The translations under genes were made by a program, and so were the position numbers. DNA of 64,000 nt from Emiliania huxleyi CCMP1516 (lineage: Eukaryota; Haptophyta; Isochrysidales; Noelaerhabdaceae). The first letter of the stretch is position 1, and each line of letters starts with the position of its first letter. Below, in pieces: positions 1 to 10,735 of the stretch. Where the stretch lies: positions 306,054 through 370,053 of the forward strand of contig NW_005199926.1 in the NCBI RefSeq assembly GCF_000372725.1. The letters run 5' to 3'. The notes beneath the pieces are model-generated. The model saw only the letters and a program-made list of their open reading frames with translations, ran no database searches and was not told the DNA's origin.

Positions 1-1006
1 AAATGCCCGAGCCAAAATAATATACACAGTCGCGGTACGGCTCTAAACAGGCCGCAGGTCCGCCGTCAGCATAGAGTCCCATCCATCAACACACAAGCAC
101 GATATGAGCCCCCCCCAGCGCGTCCGCGCCCTCGAGGTCGACTGCGCCGTGGTTGCGGCTCCTGAGGATGGTGGGGGAAGGAGAGAGGAGGCGACGGCGA
201 GAGGGGTGTGTGCGGGGCAGCCTTGAGCGGGCCGACGCTGGCGCGCCGCGTATCGTTGCCGAGCCGAGAGGAGCGAGGCGCCGATCGCGCGCAAGTCGAG
301 GCCGTCGCCTCCAGCGCATATGCTCGGCCTCGATCGCCTTGTCGCCGCGCCAGTCTGCGGCAGGGACGCGTGCGGGTGCGCGTGCGCTAGGGCCGAGGTG
401 GCGGGGGCGGGGATGGCTGGCGGGTGGCGGAGAGGCGGCGTGGGGAGAGTCCCGGGCGGGGCGAGAGGCGGGGCCGAGGGAGAGGGCTGGGGGAGGGGCG
501 AGAGGTGGCGGGGGGCGGGAGTTGCGGCTCGCACCGTGCAGCGCTGGCAGCCCCGACCGGCGGGGACCGCTCGCCGGGCCCGCCAGGCGGCACGCCACGG
601 CAATCGCGGCAACGCTTCTTCGGCCGGCGCTTGGGCCCTCACCGCCGCCGTCAGCGGCCGTCAGCGCAGCGCCTCCGCCGCCGTGGGCCCGCCCCTCGCG
701 ACGACAACGCCCTCCGCAGCGGCGAGGCACGCCGCCGGCCGCCGGAGCGCCGCGCGGGAGCGCCGGCTCACCGATGAGCGGCGCGGCGACCGCGCCATCC
801 GCCCCCGCCGCAGCAGCGCCGCCCGAGCTGCTCTGGACGCGCCCTGCGAGGCGGCGCATGCCGTCGAAAGATGTAGACAGCGACGGAGGAGGAGGAGGAG
901 TCGAGGCGGCGGCGGGGCGGCGCCGCCGACGCTGGCCCCCGCGCCGCCCAGCCGCTCCAACCCGACTCGAGGTTGCAGCGACCCGAGCCTGCGGGGCTGC
1001 CGCCGA
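1..1006. other. GC-rich stretch, no supported gene
   Basis: Open frames exist on both strands, but they are what any very GC-rich, stop-poor sequence gives: Arg/Ala/Pro-rich and without a recognisable motif. It directly precedes the 364-bp tandem array, and its last bases share the purine-rich style of that array. I see no RNA gene or promoter. Confidence 0.5.
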
Positions 1007-2035
1007 AGAGTGCGGAGAGAGGTGCGAGAGAGGGGGGAGAGCGGCGAGGCGAGCAGATAGCGCGCCTCAGCAGAGGCGAGAGCGCCGCGGCCGCGCCTGA
1101 CGCACGAGCGACGAGCGGCGCAGCCCGCCCTGCAGCGGCGCGCAACCTACGGCAGAGAGCGCCGACGAGACCTGGTGTGAGGCCGACGGCGGCGGGGATG
1201 GCGCGGTGCGCGGTCGGCGGAGGAAGGGGCGGGGCGGAGGGACGGAGGCCTGCCGAGAGGCTCCGAGAGAGGGAGGGAGGGAGGGAGGGAGATATCGCGA
1301 GGTGAGGAGCGCGCAGTGAGGGCGAGAGAGGGCGGTGCGGTGGCGACGCCGCGGCGTGGCGCGAATGGGAAGAGTGCGGAGGGGAGTGCGAGAGAGGGGG
1401 GAGAGCGGCGAGGCGAGCAGCTAGCGCGCCTCAGCAGAGGCGAGAGCGCCGCGGCCGCGCCTCACGCATGAGCGACGAGCCGCGCAGCCCGCCCTGCAGC
1501 GGCGCGCAACCTACGCAAGAGAGCGCCGATGAGACCTGGTGTGAGGCCGACGGCGGCGGGGATGGCGCGGTGCGCGGTCGGCGGGGGAAGGGGCGGGGCG
1601 GAGGGACGGAGGCCTGCCGAGAGGCTCCGAGAGAGGGAGGGAGGGAGGGAGGGAGATATCCCGAGGTAAGGAGCGCGCAGTGAGGGCGAGAGAGGGCGGT
1701 GCGGTGGCGATGCCGCGGCGTGGCGCGAATGGGAAGAGTGCGGAGAGAGGTGCGAGAGAGGGGGGAGAGCGGCGAGGCGAGCAGCTAGCGCGCCTCAGCA
1801 GAGGCGAGAGCGCCGCGGCCGCGCCTCACGCACGAGCGACGAGCCGCGCAGCCCGCCCTGCAGCGGCGCGCAACCTACGCAAGAGAGCGCCGATGAGACC
1901 TGGTGTGAGGCCGACGGCGGCGGGGATGGCGCGGTGCGCGGTCGGCGGGGGAAGGGGCGGGGCGGAGGGACGGAGGCCTGCCGAGAGGCTCCGAGAGAGG
2001 GAGGGAGGGAGGGAGGGAGATATCGCGAGGTGACG
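1007..2035. repeat. 364-bp tandem repeat, about 2.8 copies
   Basis: The word AGAGTGCGGAG recurs at 1007, 1371 and 1735, giving an exact 364-bp period. The copies differ by only scattered substitutions. Each carries a (GGGA)n run of about five units followed by GATATC. The third copy stops just after this point, at about 2035. The repeat has no coding signature; apparent ORFs simply repeat with it. Confidence 0.9.
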
Positions 2036-3258
2036 GGGGAGCTGCGGGGCGGAAAGAGGGGAGAGCTGGCCGGGATGAGGAGTGAGAGCGCGGCGGTGGT
2101 GCGCCGCGCGCCGCTGCGCACCTGTAGCTGCACGCCTGCCTAGCGCACGGCCTCGGTCAAAGGGTGGCGGAAACGCGACGCGGAGGGCTGCGGCAGTGGC
2201 AGGAGCACTGGAGCGGCGGCGTGGTGGCAGGAGCGAAGGTGCCTGAGGCAGTGTGCAGCGGGCGTGGTGAGGCTCGAGGCTGCCAAGTGCGAGTGTGCGC
2301 GGGAGGCCGGTCGGGAGGCTAGCTGGCTCCCATCGCAACTCACACACGGCTGTGGCACACGGGCGAGACGCTGCTGCCTCTCGTGGCACTGCTCAACGAC
2401 GCTCAACACCGACCGTCGGGGGGTCTGGTTGGGCTCTGTGCGGCTGGAGGAGAGCGGAGAGTGGAGCGGTGGTGTGCCCGAGTGCAGAACGGCGCACGCT
2501 GCGCACCAGCAGCGCGTGGAGAGGCGGACGCCGGCCCGCCCCGAGGTCTCTCGTCGTTTCAAGGCCGCCAAAAGAATTTTGGCGGCAAAAGAATTTGGAC
2601 CGTGACGTGGGGGAAGACGCCCCGGAGTGAAAGTTGGGAGACCACGAAGAGGGGTCCGGAGTGGTGAGGCGCCGGGTGTGGGTGGGCGTCGAGTCCGTGT
2701 CGAGTGTATAGCTCCGAGTAGAGGGGGCGTTCTGCTGCTAGGTAGGGGAAACCTGGAGCGCGGAGCTAACCCTCGGAGACCCGTGTTTACTTTATGGCCC
2801 TTTCCCTGCGAACGCGCACCCCCCAGGGCTAGGGCTCTCTTGCCCGCAACCCGATCCCGCCCGATCATCCGGCCCGCTGGGTGCGCTTCTCAGCTCCCCG
2901 GCCCTGGATGTGAGGTTGCCGACTGCACTCCAAGTGCTCCAAATTTGACGTTGGGCTGCCCGTCGTCCTTCCAAGACATTTTTTCTCCCTCTGTCCTGTG
3001 TGGGTGATCCTGCCCACCCCCTCTTTGTGTCGCGCTGTGGCCCCCGCACCCCCCACCCAAATGGCATCCGCCCAAGCCCCTTGCTTGCTTGTTCCGCAAG
3101 GAGCAAGGTGGGGACTCTGTCCTCTTCCCATCCCTGTTTGCCAGTGTTCAAAATTCTTCCTGTGTTAGTGCCAGTGTGTGCGCCACAGTCCCGTGCCCAG
3201 TCGCCAGTGTTGTGGATAGGAAGTTTTGTTGTAAATTTTTTTCACTTTCTTCTGACTA
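2036..3258. other. Intergenic, includes a degenerate copy of a dispersed repeat
   Basis: No gene is supported. Around 3070-3260 there is a diverged copy of sequences found elsewhere: a GGTGGGGACTCTGTCCTC word related to the 20.9 and 59.0 kb repeats, and a GTGTTAGTGCCAGTG segment that recurs at 54856. The region is probably built from old dispersed repeats. Confidence 0.45.
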
Positions 3259-3660
3259 GGGGGGGGGGGGGGGGGCCACGCCACCGGTGGGAAAAGCGCC
3301 TGCAAAGGTGGCGGCCAGGGTGGCGGCAAAGGTGGTGCCAATGACTGGCCGGGGCGGCAAAAATGGTGGCGGGGGCAAGGGTGGCGGCCGCAGCAGTGGC
3401 GGCGGCGGCGGCGGCGGCGACAACCGACGGTGGCGGCGACAGCGGTGGTGAGGGCGGCGGGGTAGCTGGAGGCGAGAGCAAGAGCGGTGGCATGCGAGCC
3501 GGAGTGCCGGACGGCGGCGGAGGCGAGGGCGGCGGCGGGCCGGGAGAGGGGGCGACAAGGGCGGCGGCGAGAGGGCGGCGGCAGAGGCGGAGGCCGAAGT
3601 CGGAGGGTGAGATGGCGGCGGGGGTGAGGGCGTGGGCGAGGGGGCGGAGGGGCTGATGGC
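3259..3660. repeat. G-run and GGC-rich low-complexity block
   Basis: A run of about 17 G at 3259-3275 is followed by roughly 380 bp dominated by GGC/GGT triplets. Proteins read through it are poly-Pro/Arg or poly-Gly/Ala in every frame, which argues against coding. G-tract density suggests quadruplex-forming potential. Confidence 0.8.
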
Positions 3661-3719
3661 ATAGACGGCGACGGGGCTGATTCATTCACGGCGCGCCGCT
3701 AAAAGGAATGTTCCCGTCG

Positions 3720-4160
3720 TGGGTGATCCTGTGGATGATCCTGCGTAGCCCCTCTCCATGTCGCGCTGTGCCCCCATCCTCAGGTGCTGCACAGCACCTT
3801 GTACAGTGGTACAGTGGCAATGAATCCTCACACCAGTGAGCTTGTGCCATGAGTGCGGACCTGTGGTCCATTGCGCTTTGTGCACTGGCGACGCTGCAAC
3901 CAACGGCGACGCTGGCAGCGGCGGCGACGCTGCTGCGATGGGGCACTATAGCCCTTAGCTGCTGGACAGCACCTTGTGCAGTGGCAATGTCCACTGACTC
4001 ATGGCACCAGCCTGTGGCCATGATCGCTGTTGTCAGTTGCGCTTTGTGCGCCGGCAACGCTGCAGCGGCGACGACGATGCAGCGGCGACGCTGCTGCATG
4101 GGGTGTGCTATAGCCTTAGGTGCTGCGCCTGCACAGCACCTTGTGCAGTGGCAATGAATC
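3720..4160. repeat. Tandem repeat, about 170-bp unit
   Basis: The word ACAGCACCTTGT recurs at about 3791, 3966 and 4133 (spacing 175 and 167 bp). It is accompanied by repeated GTGGCAATG, GCGCTTTGTGC and GCGGCGACGCTG words. The units are imperfect. No convincing protein is encoded. Confidence 0.75.
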
Positions 4161-4505
4161 CTGGCAATAAGCTTGATGTCCTCAAATGTCCACAGAGCAT
4201 ACTGGTTGTGCTGAGGTTGTGCTACATCAACAGGGGTGCAACTGAGAGGCTACAACTAAGGGATGAAACAGCTTTGCAATTGCTGCCCAAGTTTTGTTGA
4301 TGGGCTGCAACTGCATCCTGCCACCTTGGACACCTCGACACCTCAGACGCCTCTTGACAACACTCGACACCCGCTCGACACGCTCGACACCCTCGACACT
4401 CTCGACACCACTCACTCCTCGACACCTCGACACGGACAAGCATGGTCCCAGCCTCGACAGGCCTCGACAGGCCTCGACAGGCCTCGACAGGCCTCGACCA
4501 AGGGT

Positions 4506-4616
4506 TAGGGTGGGCGACGGCTTCCTAGCACCACACTCCTCTCCTTAAAATTCCTGTGTGGTGGCGGCGTGCCGTCCTCCCACCCCTCCCTTGGGTTGTC
4601 TGTTTTCTTTCTTTTG
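4506..4616 (+). repeat. SINE-like dispersed repeat, CTTT-tailed family
   Basis: From GGGTGGGCGACGGCT through TTAAAATTCCTGTGTGGTGG to GGGTTGTCTGTTTTC and CTTTCTTTT, this matches copies at 54717, 55122 and 58690. The CTTT tail points to a retroposed element on the plus strand. Membership is clear because the copy at 55122 has flanking duplications. Confidence 0.7.
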
Positions 4617-4815
4617 GACGCTCTGAGGCCTCAGACCCCCCTCTGTGAGGAGGGGTCGGACCCCTGGCTTGGCGGCACAGAGGGTTTGACTCTGACTCTG
4701 TGTCGCCTCTGTGGCCTCTCTTGGCTGATTTTGGCCTCAGAGGGTCCCCGGCCGAGGGTCTGTCTTGGCGCGGCACAGAGGGCGTTGACCTCAGAGGGTA
4801 GCCCCCTGAGCCCTG
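4616..4815. repeat. CTCTGAGG / CAGAGGGT-rich block, copy 1
   Basis: A 200-bp stretch is dense in CTCTGAGG, CCTCAGA and CAGAGGGT words, which are complementary to each other. It also has shared phrases such as GGCCTCTCTTGGC. A second block with the same words lies at 6045-6275. No coding content. Confidence 0.7.
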
Positions 4816-5575
4816 GCCTCGACACCTCGACACCAAACCTCGACACCAAACTCGACACCTCGACACCCCATGTCAACTCGACACCCTCGACACCCCTCGA
4901 CACCATCTAGGCTGGTCCATGCTCGCCGGTGTCAAGGTGCCAAACTCGACACCTCGACACCGCTCGACACCGCTCGACACCGCTCGACACCGCTCGACAC
5001 CACCTCGACACCTCTGATGATCTAACACAGCAGAGACGTAGACCCATTTGGAGTCACAGAGTTAGAAAATCAGGGTTGCAGCAGCAATACTTGGCTGGCA
5101 GTACTTTTATCCCTCCGTTGCAGCCTCTCAAAAGTTCTAGGTCAAGTTGCGGCTCAGTGCACAGTGGCAATGACTCCCGGCACTTGATGTCCTCAAATGT
5201 CCACAGAGAGCATACTGGTTGTGCTGAGGTTGTGCTACATCAACAGGGGTGCAACTGAGAGGCTGCAACTAAGGGATGAAACAGCTTTGCAACTGCGGCC
5301 CAAGTTTTGTTGATGGGCTGCAACTTGCATCCTGCCACCTTGGACACCTCGACACCTCAGACGCCTCTTGACAACACTCGACACCCGCTCGACACGCTCG
5401 ACACCCTCGACACCCCTCGACACCCCTCGACACCCCTCGACACTGGCAAGCATGGTACCAGCCTCGACAGGCCTCGACAGGCCTCGACAGGCCTCGACAG
5501 GCCTCGACACCTCTACCCCTCGACAGCAACTCGACACCCTCGACACCGGGCCTCGACACCTCGACACCAGGGCTC

Positions 5576-6044
5576 AGGTAGCCCCCTCTCGGCAGACAGA
5601 GGCGAGAGCCCCGGGCGGAGGCCGGAGCGCCTAGCCCTCCACGAACGGCGCTGACCAGGGAGGGCGGGGAGGGGGCGGAAGCAGCGAGCATTGACTAAGG
5701 CGCTATTCTATACGCTTCGAGCGCCCGGCACCACACACGCTTGCTGCTGCTGCAGGCTCGCCCACAGCGCCCGCGCCGAGCCCTGCGCGTGCGACAGCTT
5801 CGCGCGGCCAGCGGCGCCGCCGACCCGTCAACTTGAGTGAGGATGTGCTTGGAGCGGCCGCCCGAGGAGGAGGTAATGATCTCCACATCCGCCCCCTGCT
5901 CCAGCTTGGCCATGAGGCGCCGCGGCGTCCTAGTGAACTCGAACTTGAGGTATCCGAAACCAATGGAAGCTGGGCCTGCTGGGGGGGGGGCATTCGCTGC
6001 TTGGTGGGGGATCACGACACTCGACAGACTTGAAATACCGCTGA
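5576..6044. other. Intergenic; possible reverse-strand coding fragment at about 5800-5990
   Basis: On the reverse strand there is a short, normal-looking protein stretch containing FEFTRTPRRLMAKLEQG and VEIITSSSGG. It is bounded by repeat blocks and has no clear start or continuation. I do not recognise it. It may be one exon of a lost gene or a chance frame. Confidence 0.25.
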
Positions 6045-6275
6045 AAACTCCCTCTGAGGAGCGGCCTCGCGGGGCTTGCCTTGGCGTCTCAGAGGGTCCC
6101 CGTAGCCTCAGAGGCTGCGCCGAGAGAGGTTGGCTTGGGGGCACAGGCCTTCAGAGGGTCGGCCCAGGTACCCTCTGAGCCGCTCGTGGATGGCCTCTCT
6201 TGGCACAGAGGTACCCTCTGAGACGAGCAGATCTGGGCCCCCTTGCCTCAGACCCCCCCCCCCTCTGATGCAACC
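6045..6275. repeat. CTCTGAGG / CAGAGGGT-rich block, copy 2
   Basis: It shares CCCTCTGAGG, GTCTCAGAGGGTCCCC and GGCCTCTCTTGGCACAGAGG words with 4616-4815. The mixture of direct and inverted copies could fold into many short hairpins. No gene is seen from here to the methyltransferase gene at 6846. Confidence 0.7.
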
Positions 6276-6845
6276 CCCTAGTAGCTAAACCCTAAACGCA
6301 CGTACACTGTCAGGCGCCATATGCTTGAGTTGCGCGCCCTTCGAAGTGAACAGAGTGAAGTTCTCGCGCTGAGCAGCGGCATTTCGTCGATCGCACCGTT
6401 TTCTTTTCGCTCGTGCAAGGGACGGCGGCTTAGCAGCATTTCCGCTGGAGCGCGACACCGCGACTCTGCAAGGTCGACACCCTGTTTGCGCCTGCGGAGC
6501 AACCGAAGGGGTGTTTTAGTCTGCGAGGCCGAGGCGAGCGCGGGAGAGAGAGAGAGAGATTTGTTTGTCAGCGCGGGGGTGGGTGTGGGGGCCGCTCTCC
6601 ACTCGCCTGGTCTCCTGGTCTCCTGGAGCCGTCGTAAAGTAGCTAGTATATAACCCCCGTACGGCTTTAGTCGCGCGGCGTCGCTCGACGCTCGCTTGCG
6701 GCTCCAGGCTGCGGCGCGGCGGCAAAAAGAAGTTTTAGGGAAGGTGATGACGACGCGAAACAGTCCTAGAGAAAGTCCGAATCTAGTCCCGCCAGCATGC
6801 AGCAATCCCTTTCCTCTCTCGCACTAGCTGTCGCGCGGGGGCAGC

Positions 6846-7228
6846 CTACTCCCTCAAGCGCTTGCCAAAACGGCCCAGAGGCTGCCAGTTGCCGCAGCCA
6901 GCGGCCATCGCCTCGGTTTCGCCACCCTCCCCCTCCCCCTCCCCCTCCTCCTCCTCCTCCTCGCCGCCCTCCTCGCCCTCCTCGCCCTCCTCGCCCTCCA
7001 TTGCGCGCTGCACCCGCGCGACAAACTCCTCCTCCGACTGCTCGCCGCCGCACCGGTTGCACACCCCGGGAGTCGTCTCGCCCGCCGCCCCTGCCTCGTC
7101 CGCCGCCCCTCCCTCGCCCGCCGGCGGTGGACGAGTGCGCGGCGCGAGGGTGCCGGAGCACACGCCGCAGCAGTACTTGAGCACGAAGATGTTGACGTAC
7201 GCGAGATCGACGCCGCCGCCGCCCGACT

Positions 7229-7260
<32 letters not shown>

Positions 7261-7586
7261 TCGCCCTCGTCGCCCTCCAGTTCGACTGCGCACCGCTCGC
7301 AGACGCACTCGAATCCGTACTCGTCGCGCAGCCGGGCGCGCCGCGGCGCCACCATCACGTCGAGCGGTACGTACGAGATCGAGACCTGCGCGGCCGAGGT
7401 CGCGCCGGGATCTAGATTCGCGCCGAGGTGGCGCCGAGGTCGCGCCAGGGGGTGCGGAGCGGGCGCGCGCCTCGTCCCCCGCCGCGAGACCCTGCAGGGT
7501 AACGTACTCCGTCGCGAGCGAGGCGGGCGCTCGGAGCGACGGGGCGACGGCGCCGTCGGCGGCGGCCGCGGCTGCCGCGCCGCCCT

Positions 7587-7623
<37 letters not shown>

Positions 7624-8768
7624 CTCGCCGCCGCCGCCCTCCCTCGGTCGTGGCCCGGTGGCGACGAAGGCGTCGACGCGCGCGGCGGTGGGGAGGCAGG
7701 AGTGGTTGGCGAGCGCGAGGGTCGGATAGAGGGCATACCTGCGCGTGGGCGGGCGGGCGGCGTGTGTGCGGTAGGCGGCTCTGCACGGGCGGGTAGGCGG
7801 CAACCTCTCGACGCCGCAGGAATCGACGCGACGCTGGGTGGCAGCGGCTCTGTCGCGGGCGGGCGGGGAGGCGCGCACCCGTGCGGCCGGTGCTCGCGCG
7901 CCTCCTCGACGCACCCGCCGAGCGACGTGAGGGCGAGGCTGTTAGCGCGGTCGCGGGCGCAGCAGCCTCGGAGGAGGTCGCCTAATCATTCCAAGCATCG
8001 CCGACTCGTTGCAAGCTGGCTGTCGGGCAGCAGCAGACCAAGGAAGAGCTCGCCCAGCGGCATGGCGGCGGACAGCGCCGCCTGCTCGCACCACGAGGCG
8101 AGCGCAGAGCAACGTTCTTCCTCGCGCGAGGTCAGCGGCGGAGCTGCACAAAAGGAGGGGGTGGCGCTGTTGAGCAGGCGCAGTCGTGTACACGTGGGAC
8201 GTCGGCACTTATCGGAGGCCTCGGAGGCTTATCGGAGGCATCTCGGAGCGATCTCGGTCATCCCAGAGCTGTCACCGTGCATCGCCCAGACGCGATCAAA
8301 GGTGTGTCTGTCAGAGGCGTGGAGTGCAGCCACGGAGGCCGCGCACGCGAGCAGCGAGGCGTCCTCGGTCGCCTCCTCCTCCCCGACCGCCTCCTCCGAC
8401 TCCGCCTCCGCAGCAGCACCTTTGCACGGGCCTGTGCCGGCCGTCTCTGCCGCTGCTCGCTTCTTTCTCCACGCCTCAGACGCCTTGATCCACGGCGCGA
8501 GCACCGCGTGGCGATCCGCGTCCTCTGTGCGGCAGGCGGCCGAGCACCAAACCGCGCCGCCGCACGCCTGGCACACCTCTCGCTGCTGCGCATCGCCACA
8601 CGCTGCGAGGCAGCGTGCGCACGTGGTCTGCCGGAAGCTCGGATCAACCCACCACGCAGAGGGCCGCTCGGAGAGCAGCACTTCTCCGGCCCGAATGGCA
8701 CGCGACGCGCGCAGGTAGCGTCCAACGGCAGGGTCTGTCACGACCGTCACGCAGCCGCCCTCCTCCAT
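6846..8768 (-). CDS. SMYD-like SET/MYND protein lysine methyltransferase (multi-exon)
   Basis: Likely transfers methyl groups from S-adenosylmethionine to lysines on histones or other proteins. Reading from ATG at 8768, exon 1 begins the SET domain (GRYLRASRAIRAGEVLLSERP, about residues 12-32). It then has a MYND zinc finger (CARCLAACGD, then CQACGGAVWCSAAC). Downstream exons give the SET core NHSC motif (YPTLALANHSCLPTAARV, about 7640-7735). The post-SET cysteine cluster follows, with the YGFECVCERC motif near 7320. The order SET-N, MYND, SET-C, post-SET is that of the SMYD family. Pieces lie in different frames, so at least two or three introns are needed and I cannot place them all. The tail carries long Gly/Glu repeats from GCC/CTC triplet runs. 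Family call is firm; exon structure is not. Confidence 0.8.
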
Positions 8769-9296
8769 GCCTGCAGAGAAATTTACGACGCCCCTCGCAC
8801 ATGAAGAGAAAACCGAAAGGCATCTCACCAACATCATCAAAAAGCACGAGCACAACTGGAAAAACAGGATGAATGAAAGAAACACCTTGCAGCGACCTCT
8901 CTCCCGGCTAATCTCTCCCCCGTCCCCTCTCTCCTCTCTCTCTTCGTTGTCTTCATACACTCTTCTACCCCCCTCTCCCCTCCCCCTCCTGCTCCCCCGG
9001 TGTGCAGCACGCGTGCAACCCCTTTCGAGTTTTGCCAGCGCCGACCGACTCTCACAACCATAACCGGGCCGTTTTCCCGTCCGTTCTGGTGCTATTGCAC
9101 TCAAAGCCAAACACGCGTTATTGCGCCGAAAGTCCGACATATTCGAAAAGTTGTTGATCGATACAGCGTCCGTCCCCAATAACGCGCATTCGTGTGGCCT
9201 AATCGAGTAAAAGTGCGGCATATCTAGTCTCAAAAACGCGGCTCATGTCCTGGTTTTCCCGTCTTCAACCGTGCCCCGACTTTGCAGCAACAGGCT
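8769..9296. promoter_or_regulatory. Shared upstream region between divergent genes
   Basis: A 528-bp gap separates the starts of the reverse methyltransferase gene and the forward Zn2Cys6 gene, so both promoters should lie here. It has a CT-rich tract at about 8910-9000. The 9060-9240 part is less GC-rich than its surroundings. No TATA box is obvious. Confidence 0.4.
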
Positions 9297-10735
9297 ATGT
9301 CTGCGCAAGAGCCTGTGCCCCCCGTGCCGGCAGTCAGTCCTAGGCTGAGCGGGAGCTCCGAGTCTGAGTCTGGCCCATTCGACGGTGGCGAGGCCGCCAA
9401 CAGGAACAGTGTCGTGCCCCACCAGCGGCAGAACGAGAAAGAGCGCCTCTCGCATGCAGAACTACTGGAGCCAGTGGAGAAAGAGTCGTACTACCCGTCC
9501 GGTGAGCTCTGCGCCCGCTCGGCACCGCACGCGCCGCCGACGCCCGGCGCCAGTCGCCTGACCCCGCCCTGCTCGTCGCCCTCACAGGGGAGAGGAAGCG
9601 TTGCCGGTCAGCTTGCGTGGCGTGCATGAAAAGGCGGGTCCGCTGCGTAATGCTCAAGTGCGGCTCCTGCTCCAACTGCCTGGACCGCGGCATTCCTTGC
9701 ATTCCGCGCGTGGGCCGCAAGCGCGGGCCGCCAGCACTGGAGGAGCGAATGGATCGCGCCATCTCCTTTGCCCTCGCCTCGCAGCATTATGCAATGCAGC
9801 CGCAGCAGCCCCCGCCGCCCCAGCCGTACGGGACCGCCATCCACCTGCCACAGCTGCAGCAGCAGCTTTCCGCGGGACAAGCTGCTTACACGCCTGCGAT
9901 TCCAATGACCCCCCACGGGCCGGTGCCGGTGCAGACGCAGCTGACCCCACAAATGCAGATGCTCATGAACCCGCAAATGCAGATGCAGCAGTCGATGCAG
10001 CAGATGCAGCACGCCGCGCCCGGAGCAGCGGGAGCACCCAGCCTGCCGCAGATGCAGATGCAGCAGGCGGCCCAGCTCATGTACCCTATCCAGCACCCGG
10101 AGCACCAGCAGCAGCAGCACGCTTACCACCAGCAGCACGCACAGATGCCATCGCCACAGATGGCATCCCAGATGCCGCCGCCGCTGCATCAGGTGGCAAT
10201 GCAGCAGACACACCCGCAGCAGACACACCCGGCATCACTACCCTCCTCGCCGCAAACACCGCAGCAGCCCCCCTCGCAGCATCCATCGCTGCCCCAGCCG
10301 CTGCCCCAGCCGCAGCCCCAGCCGCAGCCGCAGCCCCAGCCCCAGCCGCAGCCGCAGCAACCGCCCCACCCCCACCCCCAGCCGCAGCCCCAGCCCCAGC
10401 AACCCCATCCCCATCCCCAGCCGCAGCAGCCGCCCCACCCGCAGTCGCAGACCCCACCGCCACAGACGGCAGTACACGCGCAGCAGCAACCGCAGCAGCA
10501 GCTGCCGCACATGCCAATGCAGGCTGGCCAGTACCACCACCAGCCGCCGCCGCCGCCGCCTGCGGACCATTCGCAGGCCATCATGGAGCCCCAGGCGTCA
10601 CCGCAGCAGCCGCCGCCACCGGGCGCGAGCCCGGCACATGGGCCGGTCTCCCACCCGTGCAACCTCTCCACGGGCGACGAGAGGCTGCACTCAGAGGCCC
10701 AGTGGGCCGGAGCCGCGGCTCTGGTATCTCTGTGA
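9297..10735 (+). CDS. Zn2Cys6 binuclear-cluster DNA-binding regulator with Gln/Pro-rich tail
   Basis: Predicted nuclear transcription regulator of 450 aa. Exons 9297-9501 and 9588-10735 join across an 86-bp GT-AG intron, restoring ...YYPSG-ERKRCRSACVACM.... The cysteines fit C-x2-C-x6-C-x7-C-x2-C-x6-C (residues about 78, 81, 88, 96, 99, 106), the fungal-type Zn(II)2Cys6 fold, with a basic stretch (MKRRVR) inside and GRKRG just after it. The remaining ~340 residues are rich in Gln, Pro, Met and His, including long QPQPQ runs (10290-10450), typical of an activation or interaction tail. This family is best known from fungi but occurs in several algal lineages. I chose ATG 9297 as the first in-frame ATG. 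No fungal-TF middle homology domain is visible. Confidence 0.8.

Larger units (their letters stand above)
4147..5510. repeat. Direct duplication of a ~350-bp block (4147-4500 and 5162-5510)
   Basis: Both blocks share, in order: GATGTCCTCAAATGTCC, CATACTGGTTGTGCTGAGG, a CAACTAAGGGATGAAACAG segment, then TTGGACACCTCGACACC and a GCCTCGACAG run. They differ by small indels. About 650 bp of minisatellite and repeat lie between them. This is a segmental duplication of a repeat-containing module, not a gene. Confidence 0.85.
4326..5575. repeat. CTCGACACC minisatellite clusters
   Basis: Three clusters (about 4326-4500, 4816-5015 and 5341-5575) consist of 9-10 bp units CTCGACACC and CCTCGACAGG in head-to-tail order with variable spacing. 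The reverse strand reads as Val-Ser-Arg-Cys-Arg-Gly repeats. The forward strand reads as Thr/Pro/Arg repeats. Both are by-products of the minisatellite. Confidence 0.85.

Noticed and set aside
43-1305. Several long overlapping frames on both strands
   Set aside because: They arise from stop-poor GC-rich DNA, are Arg/Ala/Pro-rich in every frame and contain no motif.
3165-3689. Reverse frames rich in Pro and Arg up to 174 residues
   Set aside because: They are translations of a GGC/GGT triplet tract and the G run; a protein-level signal is absent.
4222-5567. Reverse frames reading VSRCRGVEVSR-like repeats
   Set aside because: Direct translation of the CTCGACACC minisatellite, not a repeat protein.
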